Below, piece after piece: positions 24,169 through 32,068 of a DNA stretch of 32,068 nucleotides. The notes under the pieces are model-generated. The model was not told the origin of the DNA, searched no databases, and worked only from the letters and a program-made list of their open reading frames with translations. The stretch's first letter is position 1; every line of letters begins with the position of its first letter. A program made the position numbers and the translations under genes. This DNA is from a bacterium (GTDB taxonomy: Bacteria; Chloroflexota; Dormibacteria; Aeolococcales; Bog-877). The DNA lies in assembly GCA_021802045.1 (NCBI GenBank), contig JAKABB010000023.1, positions 1 through 32,068 on the forward strand. Direction: 5' to 3'.

Positions 24169-24375
24169 CTAGACGGCGGGGCCGGAGGGGGCCAGGCGCC
24201 GCGGGGGCGCGGTCGTGGCCCGGGTCCGGGCGGCCCGGACGTCGGCGGCGGTCACCGCCACCAGCAGGGTGCGCTCACAGCTGTGGCAGATGATGTGGAA
24301 GGTCTCCGGCGCCTGGATGGTGCGCGCCACCACCTGGCGGTGGCCGCACCCCTCACAGGTCACGATCGCGCGCAT
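24169..24375 (-). CDS. Small zinc-ribbon protein, function unknown
   Basis: A 68-residue protein starting at ATG 24375 with GAAGGAG about 7 nt upstream, a good ribosome-binding site. Two CxxC knuckles, C7-E-G-C10 and C31-H-S-C34, separated by 20 residues, form a classic rubredoxin-like zinc ribbon. The first 45 residues read MRAIVTCEGCGHRQVVARTI and so on. The tail (about 46-68) is basic and Pro/Ala-rich. It follows the MFS gene after 122 nt and is convergent with the plus-strand zinc-finger gene, 57 nt away. No function can be assigned; nucleic-acid or protein binding is possible. Confidence 0.7.
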   Translation of the reverse strand: MRAIVTCEGCGHRQVVARTIQAPETFHIICHSCERTLLVAVTAADVRAARTRATTAPPRRLAPSGPAV

Positions 24376-24497
24376 GGCCGGGCTCCTTCGCTGCCAACCG
24401 GTGGGTCCGGGAACCCCTCGATTCAACGGCGCCGGCCAGGGGTCCGGCCCATCGCCACCACTTCTTCGGCATTCCGCAACAGCGGCGCGCGGCCCCG
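24376..24497. other. Short gap upstream of the zinc-ribbon gene
   Basis: 122 nt between the MFS stop and the zinc-ribbon ATG. Apart from the Shine-Dalgarno site near 24385 I see no convincing promoter hexamers or terminator. Confidence 0.4.
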
Positions 24498-25847
24498 TTA
24501 CCGGGGTTCGACGGCGGCGGCGTCCAGCCGACCCCACCGGCGCAGGCGGCCCACCCCCGCGGTGCCCAGCAGCAGGACGCCGGCCGCGGCGATGACCACG
24601 TTGGCACCGAAGATGTCCGCCACCGCCCCCGCCACCAGCAGGGGCAGGGCGATGGCCAGGTTGATGGCCACGAAGGCCCCACCGAAGATGGTGCCCCGGG
24701 TGGCCTCCTCGGTGTGCTCTTGGATCAGGACCAGGGCCGGGATCATCACCGCTCCCAGGCCCAGCCCGAAGAGGAGGGCCAGCCCGACCGCGAGGGGGAC
24801 CAGGGCCCCGTCCACCCGCAGGTGCCCGAGGATCGGGGGCAGGACCCCCAGGACCAGCATCGCCACCCCGGTGGCCCCCAGCCCCAGGACGATGGTCCGG
24901 GCCCGCCCGACGTGGGCCGCGCGCCGGGTCACGGCGACCCCCATGGCGATCATCCCCACGGTGGCGGGGAGCAGGAGGATGGCGCTGTCGCGGGGGCTCT
25001 GGCGCAGGACCTGCTGCATGTAGCCGGCGGAGAGGGCGAAGATCGTGAAGACCACCACCAGGGCCACCGTCAGCACCGAGAAGGCGAAGCGCAGGATACG
25101 GCTGCCGCGCACCAGCTGGTAGGCGACGCCCACCTCGCCCGCCACCTGGCGCAGGCGCTGGCGCAGCGAGACCTCCTCCCCGGCCCACGCGGCGTCGCGC
25201 TGGCGGGAGAGCTTGGTGCGGATGGCCCAGATGGCCACCCCCGAGCCCAGGAAGAGGGCCGCCCCGAAGTAGTAGGGCCCCTCCAGGCCGAAGAAGGTCT
25301 GGGCGATCGAGGCCGCCGGGACGGCGACCACGATGGTGAGGATGAGGGTGATCGTGAACAGCGACGTGGCCGGCACCAGCTGCTCCCGCGGCACCAGCAC
25401 CGGGATGCTGGCCGCCTCGGCGGGGGCGAACAGCTGCCCCACCCCGGCGAAGACCAGGGTGATGGCGTAGAGCGGGGCCGCCTGGTGCTGGGCGATGCCG
25501 GTCAGCTCCAGGGCCGGGACTCCCAGCACCAGGGCCCCCCGGGCCAGGTTGGACCACAGCATCACCGCCTGCTTGTCCCACTGGTCGGCGATGATCCCCG
25601 CCGGCACCGAGAGGAAGACGGAGGGGATGGTGTAGGCCAGGAGCAGGGCGGCATCGCTGATGTAGGCGTGGGTCAGGGCGTAGATCGACAGCAGCAGCGA
25701 GAAGGCGAAGAACTTGTCGCCCAGCTGGGCCGCGACCTGGGCCAGCCAGAGCAGGCGGAAGTCGCGCAGCCGCAGCAGCCGCCGGAAGCCCGCGACGTCG
25801 GGCGCCGTCGGCGGTGGCGCCGGGGCTATCGGGTCCACAGCCGCCAT
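24498..25847 (-). CDS. Major facilitator superfamily transporter
   Basis: A 449-residue membrane protein with about 12 predicted helices. A cytoplasmic N-terminus (about 1-35, Pro-rich, then FRRLLRLRDFRLLWLAQVAAQLGDKFF) leads to helix 1. The MFS loop 2-3 signature is degenerate: AGIIADQWDKQAVMLW (about 93-108), the usual GxxaDrxdrr pattern. A large central loop (about 220-245, KLSRQRDAAWAGEEVSLRQRLRQ) divides the two halves. It resembles the EntS/tetracycline-macrolide efflux type more than sugar importers, so drug or metabolite export is a reasonable guess; the substrate is unknown. The ATG at 25847 starts 8 nt after the rsmA stop, suggesting co-transcription. Confidence 0.85.
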   Translation of the reverse strand: MAAVDPIAPAPPPTAPDVAGFRRLLRLRDFRLLWLAQVAAQLGDKFFAFSLLLSIYALTHAYISDAALLLAYTIPSVFLSVPAGIIADQWDKQAVMLWSNLARGALVLGVPALELTGIAQHQAAPLYAITLVFAGVGQLFAPAEAASIPVLVPREQLVPATSLFTITLILTIVVAVPAASIAQTFFGLEGPYYFGAALFLGSGVAIWAIRTKLSRQRDAAWAGEEVSLRQRLRQVAGEVGVAYQLVRGSRILRFAFSVLTVALVVVFTIFALSAGYMQQVLRQSPRDSAILLLPATVGMIAMGVAVTRRAAHVGRARTIVLGLGATGVAMLVLGVLPPILGHLRVDGALVPLAVGLALLFGLGLGAVMIPALVLIQEHTEEATRGTIFGGAFVAINLAIALPLLVAGAVADIFGANVVIAAAGVLLLGTAGVGRLRRWGRLDAAAVEPR

Positions 25848-25855
25848 CTGCCCGA

Positions 25856-26713
25856 CTATAGCACCGGGCCCGCGAGCCACCCGGCGCCGCTGAGCTCGGC
25901 CACCAGCCGGCGCCACTCCTCGACCGACAGGGTGCCCGGGCGCCGCTCCGGGTCGAAGCCCCGCGCCGCCAGCCAGGGCCGGACGGCGGCGGCCGGCCGC
26001 TGGACGGCGCGACCCACCCCGTGGGCCAGCTGCTTGCGCCGCGCCTGGAAGACGGTCCGGGCCACCCGCAGCACCGCCTGGCGCTCGCCGAGTGGGGCCA
26101 CCGCCATCGGCACCAGGCTGAGGAAGGTGCTGACCACCCGGGGCGGCGGCCAGAACGCCCCGGGCGGGACGTCGAAGTGGCGGTGGGTCTCCCCCAGCAG
26201 GCGCACGGTCAGGGTGGCCAGCGACCAGTTGCCCTCGTCGGCGTCGAGACGGGCGGCGACCTCGCGCTGGATCAGGACCCCGCAACGCTGGGGCGCCGGC
26301 TCCCAGGTGAGCAGCCGGGGCAGGAGGGCCCCGGTGAGGTTGTAGGGCAAGTTGCCGACGACCAGGTAGCGGTCCGGCAGCCCCAGGCTCGCCGGCTCCT
26401 CCCGCAGGATGTCACCGGCCACCACCCGCAGGCTCGGGAAGTGGTGCCCCAGCAGTCCCAGGGCCGCCCGGCAGGCGGGGTCGATCTCCACCGCCACCAC
26501 CGCCGCCCCCGCCTCCAGCAGGGCCTGGGTCAGGCTGCCCAGCCCCGGGCCGACCTCCAGGACCGGGAGGTCGGGGGTCAGCTGGAGGGTGTCGACGATC
26601 CGGCGCCGGACGGCGTCGTCCACCAGGAAGTGCTGTCCCAGGCCGGGCTGGCGGCGGACCTGGAAGCGCCGCGCGACCGCGCGGGCGGTGGCTGGGTGGG
26701 CCAGGTTGGGCAC
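25856..26713 (-). CDS. rsmA: 16S rRNA dimethyladenosine transferase
   Basis: Dimethylates A1518 and A1519 of 16S rRNA with S-adenosylmethionine, a checkpoint in 30S maturation. The 285-residue product shows GQHFLVD (26-32), the SAM-binding motif VLEVGPGLGSLTQALLEAG (51-69), VEIDPA (75-80) and the catalytic NLPYN (121-125), followed by the C-terminal helical domain. I chose the GTG at 26713, 2 nt after the tatD stop. An upstream GTG would overlap tatD heavily and adds low-complexity residues. tatD-rsmA adjacency is common in Gram-positive bacteria. Confidence 0.95.
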   Translation of the reverse strand: MPNLAHPATARAVARRFQVRRQPGLGQHFLVDDAVRRRIVDTLQLTPDLPVLEVGPGLGSLTQALLEAGAAVVAVEIDPACRAALGLLGHHFPSLRVVAGDILREEPASLGLPDRYLVVGNLPYNLTGALLPRLLTWEPAPQRCGVLIQREVAARLDADEGNWSLATLTVRLLGETHRHFDVPPGAFWPPPRVVSTFLSLVPMAVAPLGERQAVLRVARTVFQARRKQLAHGVGRAVQRPAAAVRPWLAARGFDPERRPGTLSVEEWRRLVAELSGAGWLAGPVL

Positions 26714-26715
26714 GC

Positions 26716-27540
26716 TCAGAGCGGGGGCAGCCCGAACAGGGCCTCCACGGTGGCGGTGGTGGCGCGGGCCACCGTGTCCGGGCACTCCCCACGCAGGGCC
26801 GCGACCAGGGCCAGGGTCGCCGGCAGGAGCGCGGGCTCATTGCGCCGCCCGCGGTGAGGCTCGGGCGCCAGGAAGGGGGCGTCGGTCTCCACCGCCAGCA
26901 GCCCCGCCGGGACCGCCCGGACCGCAAGGCGCAGCTCCCCGGCGTTGCGGAAGGTGACGGTGCCGGCGAAGGAGCAGACGAAGCCCCGCTCCGCGCACGC
27001 CCGCACCAAGGCCGGCCCCCCGCTGAAGCAGTGCATCACCACCCCCACCGGGGGCCGCGCGTCCAGCTCCTCCAGGACGGCGTCGTGAGCCAGGCGGTCG
27101 TGCACCACCACCGGCTTGCCGGCGGTCCGGGCCAGGTCGAGCATGGCCCGCAGGGTGGCCCGCTGGGTGGCGTCCGGGGCCGTCCGGCCCCCGGGCGGTC
27201 GGTGGTAGTCCAGCCCCACCTCCCCCACCGCCACCGCCCGCGGGTGCTGCAGGAGTTCCGCCAGCGCCGCCAGCTGCTGGTCGTCCGGCGGGGCGGGGGC
27301 CCGCGGCTCCCAGCCGATGGCCACGAACACGCCGGGGTGCCGCTCGGCCAGGGCCAGCGAGCGCGCCCCCTCGCCGACCCCGTCCGCGATGGTCACCACC
27401 CGCTCCACCCCGGCGGCCCGCGCCCGCGCCAGGGCCTGCGCCGGCGGCAGGCCCTGCTCGGCCAGCGCCAGCAGATGGCAGTGGCTGTCGATGACCGGTC
27501 CCGGCGCGCACCGGTCGGGCTCGGCGGGCGGTCGGGTCAC
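26716..27540 (-). CDS. tatD: TatD-family metal-dependent DNase
   Basis: TIM-barrel hydrolase of the TatD family, linked to 3'-5' exonuclease activity and repair of oxidative damage. The 274-residue product shows the metal-binding motifs in order: IDSHCHL (17-23, His 20 and His 22), GEVGLDYH (about 106-113), the VVHDR segment (about 145-149), MHCFSG (about 170-175) and the VETDAPFL Asp (about 219-226). The GTG at 27540 overlaps the rsmI stop as GTGA. A more upstream GTG (27570) would add ten basic residues and a longer overlap. Genes rsmI-tatD-rsmA form a tight group. Confidence 0.93.
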   Translation of the reverse strand: MTRPPAEPDRCAPGPVIDSHCHLLALAEQGLPPAQALARARAAGVERVVTIADGVGEGARSLALAERHPGVFVAIGWEPRAPAPPDDQQLAALAELLQHPRAVAVGEVGLDYHRPPGGRTAPDATQRATLRAMLDLARTAGKPVVVHDRLAHDAVLEELDARPPVGVVMHCFSGGPALVRACAERGFVCSFAGTVTFRNAGELRLAVRAVPAGLLAVETDAPFLAPEPHRGRRNEPALLPATLALVAALRGECPDTVARATTATVEALFGLPPL

Positions 27541-28226
27541 GGCTCGCGGGGGCCGGCCACGACGGTGCACTCCCCGCGCGGCGGCACCGCCGCGAACCGT
27601 CCCGCCAGCTCCTCGGCCGTCCCTTGGTACCAGGCCTCGTGGAGCTTGGTCATCTCCCGGGCCACCACCACCGGGCGCCCGGCCAGCGCGGGAGCCGCCA
27701 GCTCCAGGGTCCGAGCCAGCCGCTGCGGGGCCTCGTAGAGCACCAGCGCCCAGTCGGCGGGCACCGCCTCCAGCACCCGGCGGAGCCGGGAGGGGGTGCG
27801 GGGCAGGAAGCCCAGGAAGCAGAAGCGGTCGCCGGCGAGCCCGCTGGCGGCCAGCGCGGCCACCACGGCGGAGGGCCCCGGGATCGGCACCACGTCGTGG
27901 CCGGCGGCCCGCACCGCCGCCACCAGGCGGCGCCCCGGGTCGCTGATGGCCGGGGTCCCGGCGTCGGTCACCAGCGCCACCGGTCCGACCGCCAGCTGGG
28001 CCAGGACCGCGGGGATCCGTCGCGCCTCCAGGGCGGCCGGGAGGGAGAGCAGGGGCACGTGGATGCCCAGGTGGCTCAGCAGCTGCCGGCTCCGGCGGGT
28101 GTCCTCGGCCACCACCAGGCTGGCCTCGCGCAGGGTGCGGGCGGCGCGTTCGGAGAGGTCCCCGAGGTTGCCGATGGGGGTGGCCACCACGAAGAGGGCG
28201 AACCCTTCCGACCCCGCCGCGGTCAT
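27537..28226 (-). CDS. rsmI: 16S rRNA (cytidine1402-2'-O)-methyltransferase
   Basis: Methylates the ribose of C1402 in the decoding centre of 16S rRNA. Tetrapyrrole-methylase fold, 229 residues. It has ATPIGNLGDLSERA (15-28), EDTRRSRQLLSHLGI (41-55), LVTDAGTPAISDPG (about 84-97), PIPGPSAVVAALAASGL (about 113-129) and FLGFLPR. This is shorter than the E. coli protein (286) because the C-terminal domain is missing, as in many Gram-positive relatives. The ATG at 28226 overlaps the nadE stop (TGATG). The tatD GTG overlaps its stop. Confidence 0.95.
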   Translation of the reverse strand: MTAAGSEGFALFVVATPIGNLGDLSERAARTLREASLVVAEDTRRSRQLLSHLGIHVPLLSLPAALEARRIPAVLAQLAVGPVALVTDAGTPAISDPGRRLVAAVRAAGHDVVPIPGPSAVVAALAASGLAGDRFCFLGFLPRTPSRLRRVLEAVPADWALVLYEAPQRLARTLELAAPALAGRPVVVAREMTKLHEAWYQGTAEELAGRFAAVPPRGECTVVAGPREP

Positions 28227-29050
28227 CAGTACCCCCAGTCCCGCGGGTAGCGGAAGTCCCGATCGATGGTGCGCCGGGAGAGCTTGGCGATGAGGGGCAG
28301 CCGGCGCTTGTACTGGTTCTGGCGCATCCGCTCGCGCACGGTGGCGACCAGCTCCGGGGAGAGGCCCAGGGCCACCACCTCCGCCGGGCGCCGACGCTCG
28401 TCCACCAGGTGGTAGAGGATGCGGTCGGCGTCGGCGTAGGTGAAGCCGAGGTCGGCCTCGTCCGACTGCCCCGCCCAGAGATCGGCGCTCGGGGCCTTGG
28501 CCAGGACCGGCTCCGGGACCGCCAGGGTCCGGGCCAGCTCGTAGACCTGGGTCTTGTAGAGGTCCCCCAGCGGGTTGAGCGCGTGCGCCATGTCCCCGTG
28601 CAGGGTGCCGTACCCGAGCAGGAGCTCGGTCTTGTTGGAGGTCCCCACCACCAGGGCGGCCTCCGCCAGGGAGAGGTCGTAGAGGACGCTCATCCGCTCG
28701 CGCGCCATCTTGTTGCCCCGGCGCAGCGGGCTGGCCTCGGGCACCCCCGCCAGGTAGGCGTCGACCTGGGCCGTGATCTCGACCACCCGGTGGCGCACCC
28801 CCGTGCGCTCCACCACCGCCAGGGCGTCGCGCATGCTGGCGGGGTCGGTGGTGCGGTACGGCAGGAGCACCGCCAGGACCTGCTGCGGCCCCAGGGCCTC
28901 GGCCGCCAGGCAGCAGACCACGGCCGAGTCGACCCCGCCGGACAGCCCGACGACCACCCGGCCGAACCCGACCTTGGCGGTCTCCTCGGCCAGGAAACCC
29001 CGGAGGATCCCGGCCACCAGCGCCGGGTTAATCGTCAGTGGGGAGCTCAC
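28226..29050 (-). CDS. nadE: NH3-dependent NAD(+) synthetase
   Basis: Amidates deamido-NAD to NAD using ATP. The 274-residue product has the PP-loop SGGVDSAV (37-44), KMARERMSVLYDLS, VGTSNKTELLLGYGTLHGD and PSADLWAGQSDEADLGF. This is the ammonia-type synthetase without a fused glutaminase domain. I chose the GTG at 29050 because GAGAGG (29060-29055) lies 4 nt upstream. A TTG at 29065 has no such site. It overlaps the upstream glutaminase gene by 23 nt in another frame. The pair probably forms a two-subunit glutamine-dependent enzyme. Confidence 0.94.
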   Translation of the reverse strand: MSSPLTINPALVAGILRGFLAEETAKVGFGRVVVGLSGGVDSAVVCCLAAEALGPQQVLAVLLPYRTTDPASMRDALAVVERTGVRHRVVEITAQVDAYLAGVPEASPLRRGNKMARERMSVLYDLSLAEAALVVGTSNKTELLLGYGTLHGDMAHALNPLGDLYKTQVYELARTLAVPEPVLAKAPSADLWAGQSDEADLGFTYADADRILYHLVDERRRPAEVVALGLSPELVATVRERMRQNQYKRRLPLIAKLSRRTIDRDFRYPRDWGY

Positions 29051-29924
29051 CGCCCCTCTCCCCAAGGGCCGCCGCGACGATCGCCGGCCGCTCGTCCCGC
29101 AGCAGCGGGTAGGCGATCCGGGCCCGGCGCAGGCCCCCCCGGTCCACGGCCGCCGTCAGGATCAGGGGCTCGGCCGGGGCCGGGCCCGCCAGCAGCGAGC
29201 CGTCCGCCCCGAGGACCCGGCTCCCCCCCCAGAACTGGACCCCGTCCTCGTACCCCACCCGGTTGCAGTAGACCAGGAAGGTGGTGAAGAGCTCGGCGTA
29301 GGTGCGGGTCATGGCGGTGTAGGAAGCGGCGCTGCCCAGCGGCCCGTCCGGGCCCTGCACCCCCTGGGCGGGGCTGGCGGACGGGCACAGGAGCAGGTCC
29401 AACCCCTGGCGGCTCAGCACGTACGGGGCCGAGGGGTGCCAGAGGTCCTCGCAGATGAGGATGCCCACCCGCCACGGCACCCGGCCCGGCAGCCGCACGG
29501 TCCTGGCCTGGATCCGCTGGCCCGGCGCCAGGTCGCGCTGCTCGTCGAAGAGGCCATAGGTGGGCAGGTAGAGCTTGCGATGCACCTGCAGGACCCCGCC
29601 CTCTCCCAACAGGATGGCGGCGTTGTGGAAGCGGTGGTCCGGGGTCTCCAGCACCGCCCCCACCAGGGCCAGCAGCCCGCCCGCGGCCCGGCGCAGCCTC
29701 TCCACCTCGGGGCCCTCCAGGCTGATCGCCACCTCGGGGACGAGGTCCTTGAGGAAGTACCCGGTGAGGCTGAGCTCGGGGAAGACCGCCAGGTCCGCCC
29801 CCTGGGCCCGGGCCGCGGCTAGCAGGTCGCAGGTGGCCTCGAGATTGGCGGCCACGTCGCCCAGGACCGGCCGGAACTGGACGCAGGCCACGCGCAGGGT
29901 GGGGTCGGCGACCGGCTGGCTCAT
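29028..29924 (-). CDS. Nitrilase-family amidase, probable glutaminase partner of NadE
   Basis: A 298-residue carbon-nitrogen hydrolase. The catalytic triad is visible: Glu 50 in FPELSLTGY, Lys 117 in HRKLYLPTYG and Cys 158 in ILICEDLWHP. The segment YGLFDEQRDLAPG and the LICEDLWHP motif resemble the glutaminase domain of fused NAD synthetases more than general nitrilases. Overlap with nadE makes a role in releasing ammonia from glutamine likely. The ATG at 29924 overlaps the dinG stop as ATGA. An upstream extension (to 30257) would be antisense-like Gly/Pro-rich sequence overlapping dinG and is rejected. Substrate assignment is inferred from context. Confidence 0.88.
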   Translation of the reverse strand: MSQPVADPTLRVACVQFRPVLGDVAANLEATCDLLAAARAQGADLAVFPELSLTGYFLKDLVPEVAISLEGPEVERLRRAAGGLLALVGAVLETPDHRFHNAAILLGEGGVLQVHRKLYLPTYGLFDEQRDLAPGQRIQARTVRLPGRVPWRVGILICEDLWHPSAPYVLSRQGLDLLLCPSASPAQGVQGPDGPLGSAASYTAMTRTYAELFTTFLVYCNRVGYEDGVQFWGGSRVLGADGSLLAGPAPAEPLILTAAVDRGGLRRARIAYPLLRDERPAIVAAALGERGGELPTDD

Positions 29925-32068
29925 GGCACCGGCTCCAGGCTCCCGGCCACCACCCCCTGGCGGATGAACCGCTCCACGACCTCCGGCACCGACGCCGCCG
30001 GCCCCCGGCTGACCCCCGCCCGCGGCAGGGCCTCGAGGAAGGTGGGGCCGTAGTCCCTGGTGGTGAGGCGGGAGTCGGCCAGCACCACCGCCCCGCGGTC
30101 GCGCGTCGTGCGCAGCAACCGTCCGAAGCCCTGGCGCAGCCGCAGCACCGCCTGGGGCAGGGCCAGCTCCCGGAAGGGGTCGCGCCGGTGGCGGGCCCGG
30201 GCCCGGTAGAGCGGGTCGGTGGGCACGGGGAACGGAAGGCGGTCGATGATGACGCACTGCAGGGCGTCACCGGGGATGTCGATCCCCTCCCAGAAGCTGC
30301 TGGTGCCCAGGAGCACGGTGCGCGGGTGGCGCCGGAACGCCCGCAGCAGCTGGTTGCGGCTCCCGTCGATGCCCTGGCCGGCCACCACGATCCCCTCCCC
30401 CCCCACCAGCGCCGGGAGGGCGGCGTGGACCGCCCGCAGGGAGGCGTACGCGGTGAAGAGGACCAGAGTCCGCCCCCCCAGCGCGCGCGCCACCCCCGCC
30501 ACCAGGCCGGCCACCGCCGCCGCCCGCCCCGGGTCGTCGGGGGCGGGCATGTCGCCGGGGAGCACCAGCAGGGCCTGGTGCAGGTAGTCGAACTCCGAGG
30601 TCAGCACCAGCTCCTCGCTCTCGGCGAGGTGCAACCGCTGGCGGACATAGGCGAAGGAGCCGGCGACGGCCAGGGTGGCCGACGTGAGCACCGCCGTCTC
30701 GCATGGGTCGAAGAGGCGGGCGGCCAGACGGCTGCCGACGTCCACCGGCGCCAGCCGGACCGCGGCCTGCTCGCCGGGCCCCAGCTCCACCCACGCCACC
30801 ATCTCCTCCCCCTGGGGGTCCGGCGTCAGGGCCAGCGCCAGGTGACCAGCGAAGGTCTCCAGCGCCTCGGCGGCGACGTGGCACTCGCGGGCGGCGTTGT
30901 CCGCCTGGGGCCAGAGCCCCGGCTGTGCCGGGCCCGCGTCGGCCAGCTGGTGCAGCTGCCGGGCGGCCGCCTGGAGCTGGCCCACCGCGCGGCCCAGGGA
31001 CCGGGCGGGCCGCTCCCAGGCGGGAGCCTCCCGGGTCCGATCGTCCAGCGCGTGGCTGCGCGTCCGGGGCCGCTCCCCCGCCGCGGACCCCTCGGCCAGG
31101 AACCCCTTGAGGTCGCCGAAGGCGGTGATGGCGGCCTGGCGCGCCCCCTGAAGGGCGGCAACCACCTCGGCCTGGCCGAGGGCGGGCAGCCGGTCGAGCA
31201 CCTGGAGCACCCCGCCCAGCGCCAGGCGCTGGGTGGCGCTGGCGGTGGCCGCGTCGTCGAGATGGTGGGCCTCATCGACCACCAGCCGGGTGAAGGCAGG
31301 CAGGACCGAGCCGCCGCTGTCCCCATCGGCGAGGAGCAGGGCGTGGTTGACGACCAGCAGGTCGGCCTGCTGAGCGGTCAGCCGGGCCTGCACCATGAAG
31401 CAGGCACCCGACCGCCAGTTGTGGCAGGCGGGGCCCAGGCAGTCGTCGGTGGTCGAGGCCACCCGGTCCCACAGCTGGAGGTCGGGCCCGGCCAGCCGCA
31501 GTTCGGCCCGGTCCCCACGCGCGGTCTGGGCCGCCCAGACCAGACAGCGCAGCTTGAACCGCAGCACGTCGAGGTCCACCCGGCCGCGGACGTCGGTGGA
31601 GGGGAGGCGCAGCCACCGCTCCAGGCGGCGCAGGCTGAGGTAGTGGCCCCGGCCCTTGAGCAGAGCCACCCGCAGGCCCAGCGGGCGCTGGGCCTCCAGA
31701 GCGGGCAGGTCGTGCTCCACCAGCTGCTCCTGGAGCGGGATGGTGTGGGTCGAGACCACCACCCGCTCCCCGGTCAGCGCCGCCCACTCGCGTGCGGGGA
31801 CCAGGTAGGCGTAGGACTTCCCGATCCCCGTGCCAGCCTCCACCAGCAGGTGGCGGCTCCGGCGCAGCGCCTGGCCCACCGCGATCGCCATCTGCTGCTG
31901 CGTCTCCCGCAGCTCGAACTCCGGCGAGCTCCGGGCCAGGGGGCCCTCCGGGCCCAGCAGGGCCGCGACCTGGACCGGGTGGAACGCGGCCGGCGAGCCG
32001 TCCCGTGGCCGCGCCGGTGGCGGGGCGACCGCCGCGGGCGGCGCCGAGGGCCCCGGGGCCACCGGGGG
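29921..32068 (-). CDS. dinG: DinG-family ATP-dependent DNA helicase (5' end outside window)
   Basis: XPD-like superfamily 2 helicase that unwinds D-loops, R-loops and replication-blocking structures. Numbering from a GTG at 32062: GTGIGKS Walker A (77-83), VVDEAHHLDD (262-271) with DEAH, SATLAVAGSFAYVRQRL, GTSSFWEGIDIPG and the late motif ALPQAVLRLRQGFGRLLRT. Cysteines 173, 208, 213 and 221 lie in the region that holds the Fe-S cluster in E. coli DinG, but the usual first ligand Cys after KGRxxYL is Ser 143. The frame is open to the window edge. The Pro/Ala-rich first 28 residues look like a linker after an N-terminal exonuclease domain, as in Firmicutes DinG. This suggests the gene continues outside. 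Its stop overlaps the glutaminase ATG. Confidence 0.92.
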   Translation of the reverse strand, partial: PPVAPGPSAPPAAVAPPPARPRDGSPAAFHPVQVAALLGPEGPLARSSPEFELRETQQQMAIAVGQALRRSRHLLVEAGTGIGKSYAYLVPAREWAALTGERVVVSTHTIPLQEQLVEHDLPALEAQRPLGLRVALLKGRGHYLSLRRLERWLRLPSTDVRGRVDLDVLRFKLRCLVWAAQTARGDRAELRLAGPDLQLWDRVASTTDDCLGPACHNWRSGACFMVQARLTAQQADLLVVNHALLLADGDSGGSVLPAFTRLVVDEAHHLDDAATASATQRLALGGVLQVLDRLPALGQAEVVAALQGARQAAITAFGDLKGFLAEGSAAGERPRTRSHALDDRTREAPAWERPARSLGRAVGQLQAAARQLHQLADAGPAQPGLWPQADNAARECHVAAEALETFAGHLALALTPDPQGEEMVAWVELGPGEQAAVRLAPVDVGSRLAARLFDPCETAVLTSATLAVAGSFAYVRQRLHLAESEELVLTSEFDYLHQALLVLPGDMPAPDDPGRAAAVAGLVAGVARALGGRTLVLFTAYASLRAVHAALPALVGGEGIVVAGQGIDGSRNQLLRAFRRHPRTVLLGTSSFWEGIDIPGDALQCVIIDRLPFPVPTDPLYRARARHRRDPFRELALPQAVLRLRQGFGRLLRTTRDRGAVVLADSRLTTRDYGPTFLEALPRAGVSRGPAASVPEVVERFIRQGVVAGSLEPVP

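Noticed and set aside
28226-29065. TTG start for nadE
   Set aside because: The GTG at 29050 has GAGAGG 4 nt upstream; the TTG has no comparable site.
29028-30257. Longer glutaminase start upstream at 30257
   Set aside because: The extra 111 residues are Gly/Pro/Arg-rich and lie wholly inside dinG. ATG 29924 gives the family N-terminus and an ATGA overlap.

Overview
This is a very GC-rich bacterial chromosome segment (GC above 70 percent by eye), almost entirely coding. It carries the conserved core of a free-living bacterium: translation, ribosome and RNA maturation, DNA repair, protein export and NAD synthesis. Many starts are GTG, genes overlap by 4 nt again and again, several promoters have a clear -10 but no -35, and the putative LexA box is of the Gram-positive type. 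This suggests a high-GC terrestrial lineage such as Chloroflexota/Dormibacterota or a deep actinobacterial relative. I cannot place it more precisely. Nearly all genes are on the minus strand, so operons read from high to low coordinates.

Layout in transcription order. (A) 32068-24169: dinG (open at the window edge), a nitrilase-type glutaminase, nadE, rsmI, tatD, rsmA, an MFS transporter and a small zinc-ribbon protein. (B) 24111-23587, plus strand: a small four-cysteine protein behind a probably leaderless promoter, and a tRNA-Val(GAC). They flank a short non-coding stretch with DnaA-box-like 9-mers. (C) 23497-15951: thrS, infC, rpmI, rplT, pheS, pheT, cvpA-like and an alkyladenine-type DNA glycosylase. 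(D) 15946-15653, plus strand: a strong promoter, a highly structured RNA of about 260 nt and an intrinsic terminator, with no protein gene downstream in that direction. (E) 14667-13465: tyrS. About 1 kb between tyrS and the RNA promoter has no supported gene. (F) 13326-10368: yebC, ruvC, ruvA, ruvB behind an extended -10 promoter that overlaps a LexA-type box. (G) 10258-7676: a fused secDF. (H) 7553-601: rimP, nusA, ylxR, infB, rbfA, nrnA, truB, ribF. Positions 1-600 hold no supported gene.

The gene sets work together as follows. Blocks C, E and H supply aminoacyl-tRNA synthetases, initiation factors 2 and 3, ribosomal proteins L20 and L35, and factors for 30S maturation and RNA turnover. Block F processes Holliday junctions and is probably induced by DNA damage. 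DinG and the glycosylase add further repair functions. The glutaminase and NadE together probably form a two-subunit glutamine-dependent NAD synthetase.

The most unusual features are these: the orphan structured RNA at about 15687-15946 with a possible 14-codon leader peptide; an AUA start codon for infC and a 62-nt infC/rpmI overlap; the LexA-type box ahead of yebC-ruvCAB; a perfect G-quadruplex motif at the -35 position of the divergent thrS and tRNA-Val promoters; the leaderless small zinc-finger gene next to DnaA-box-like sites; and ten cysteines in the extracytoplasmic domain of SecD.
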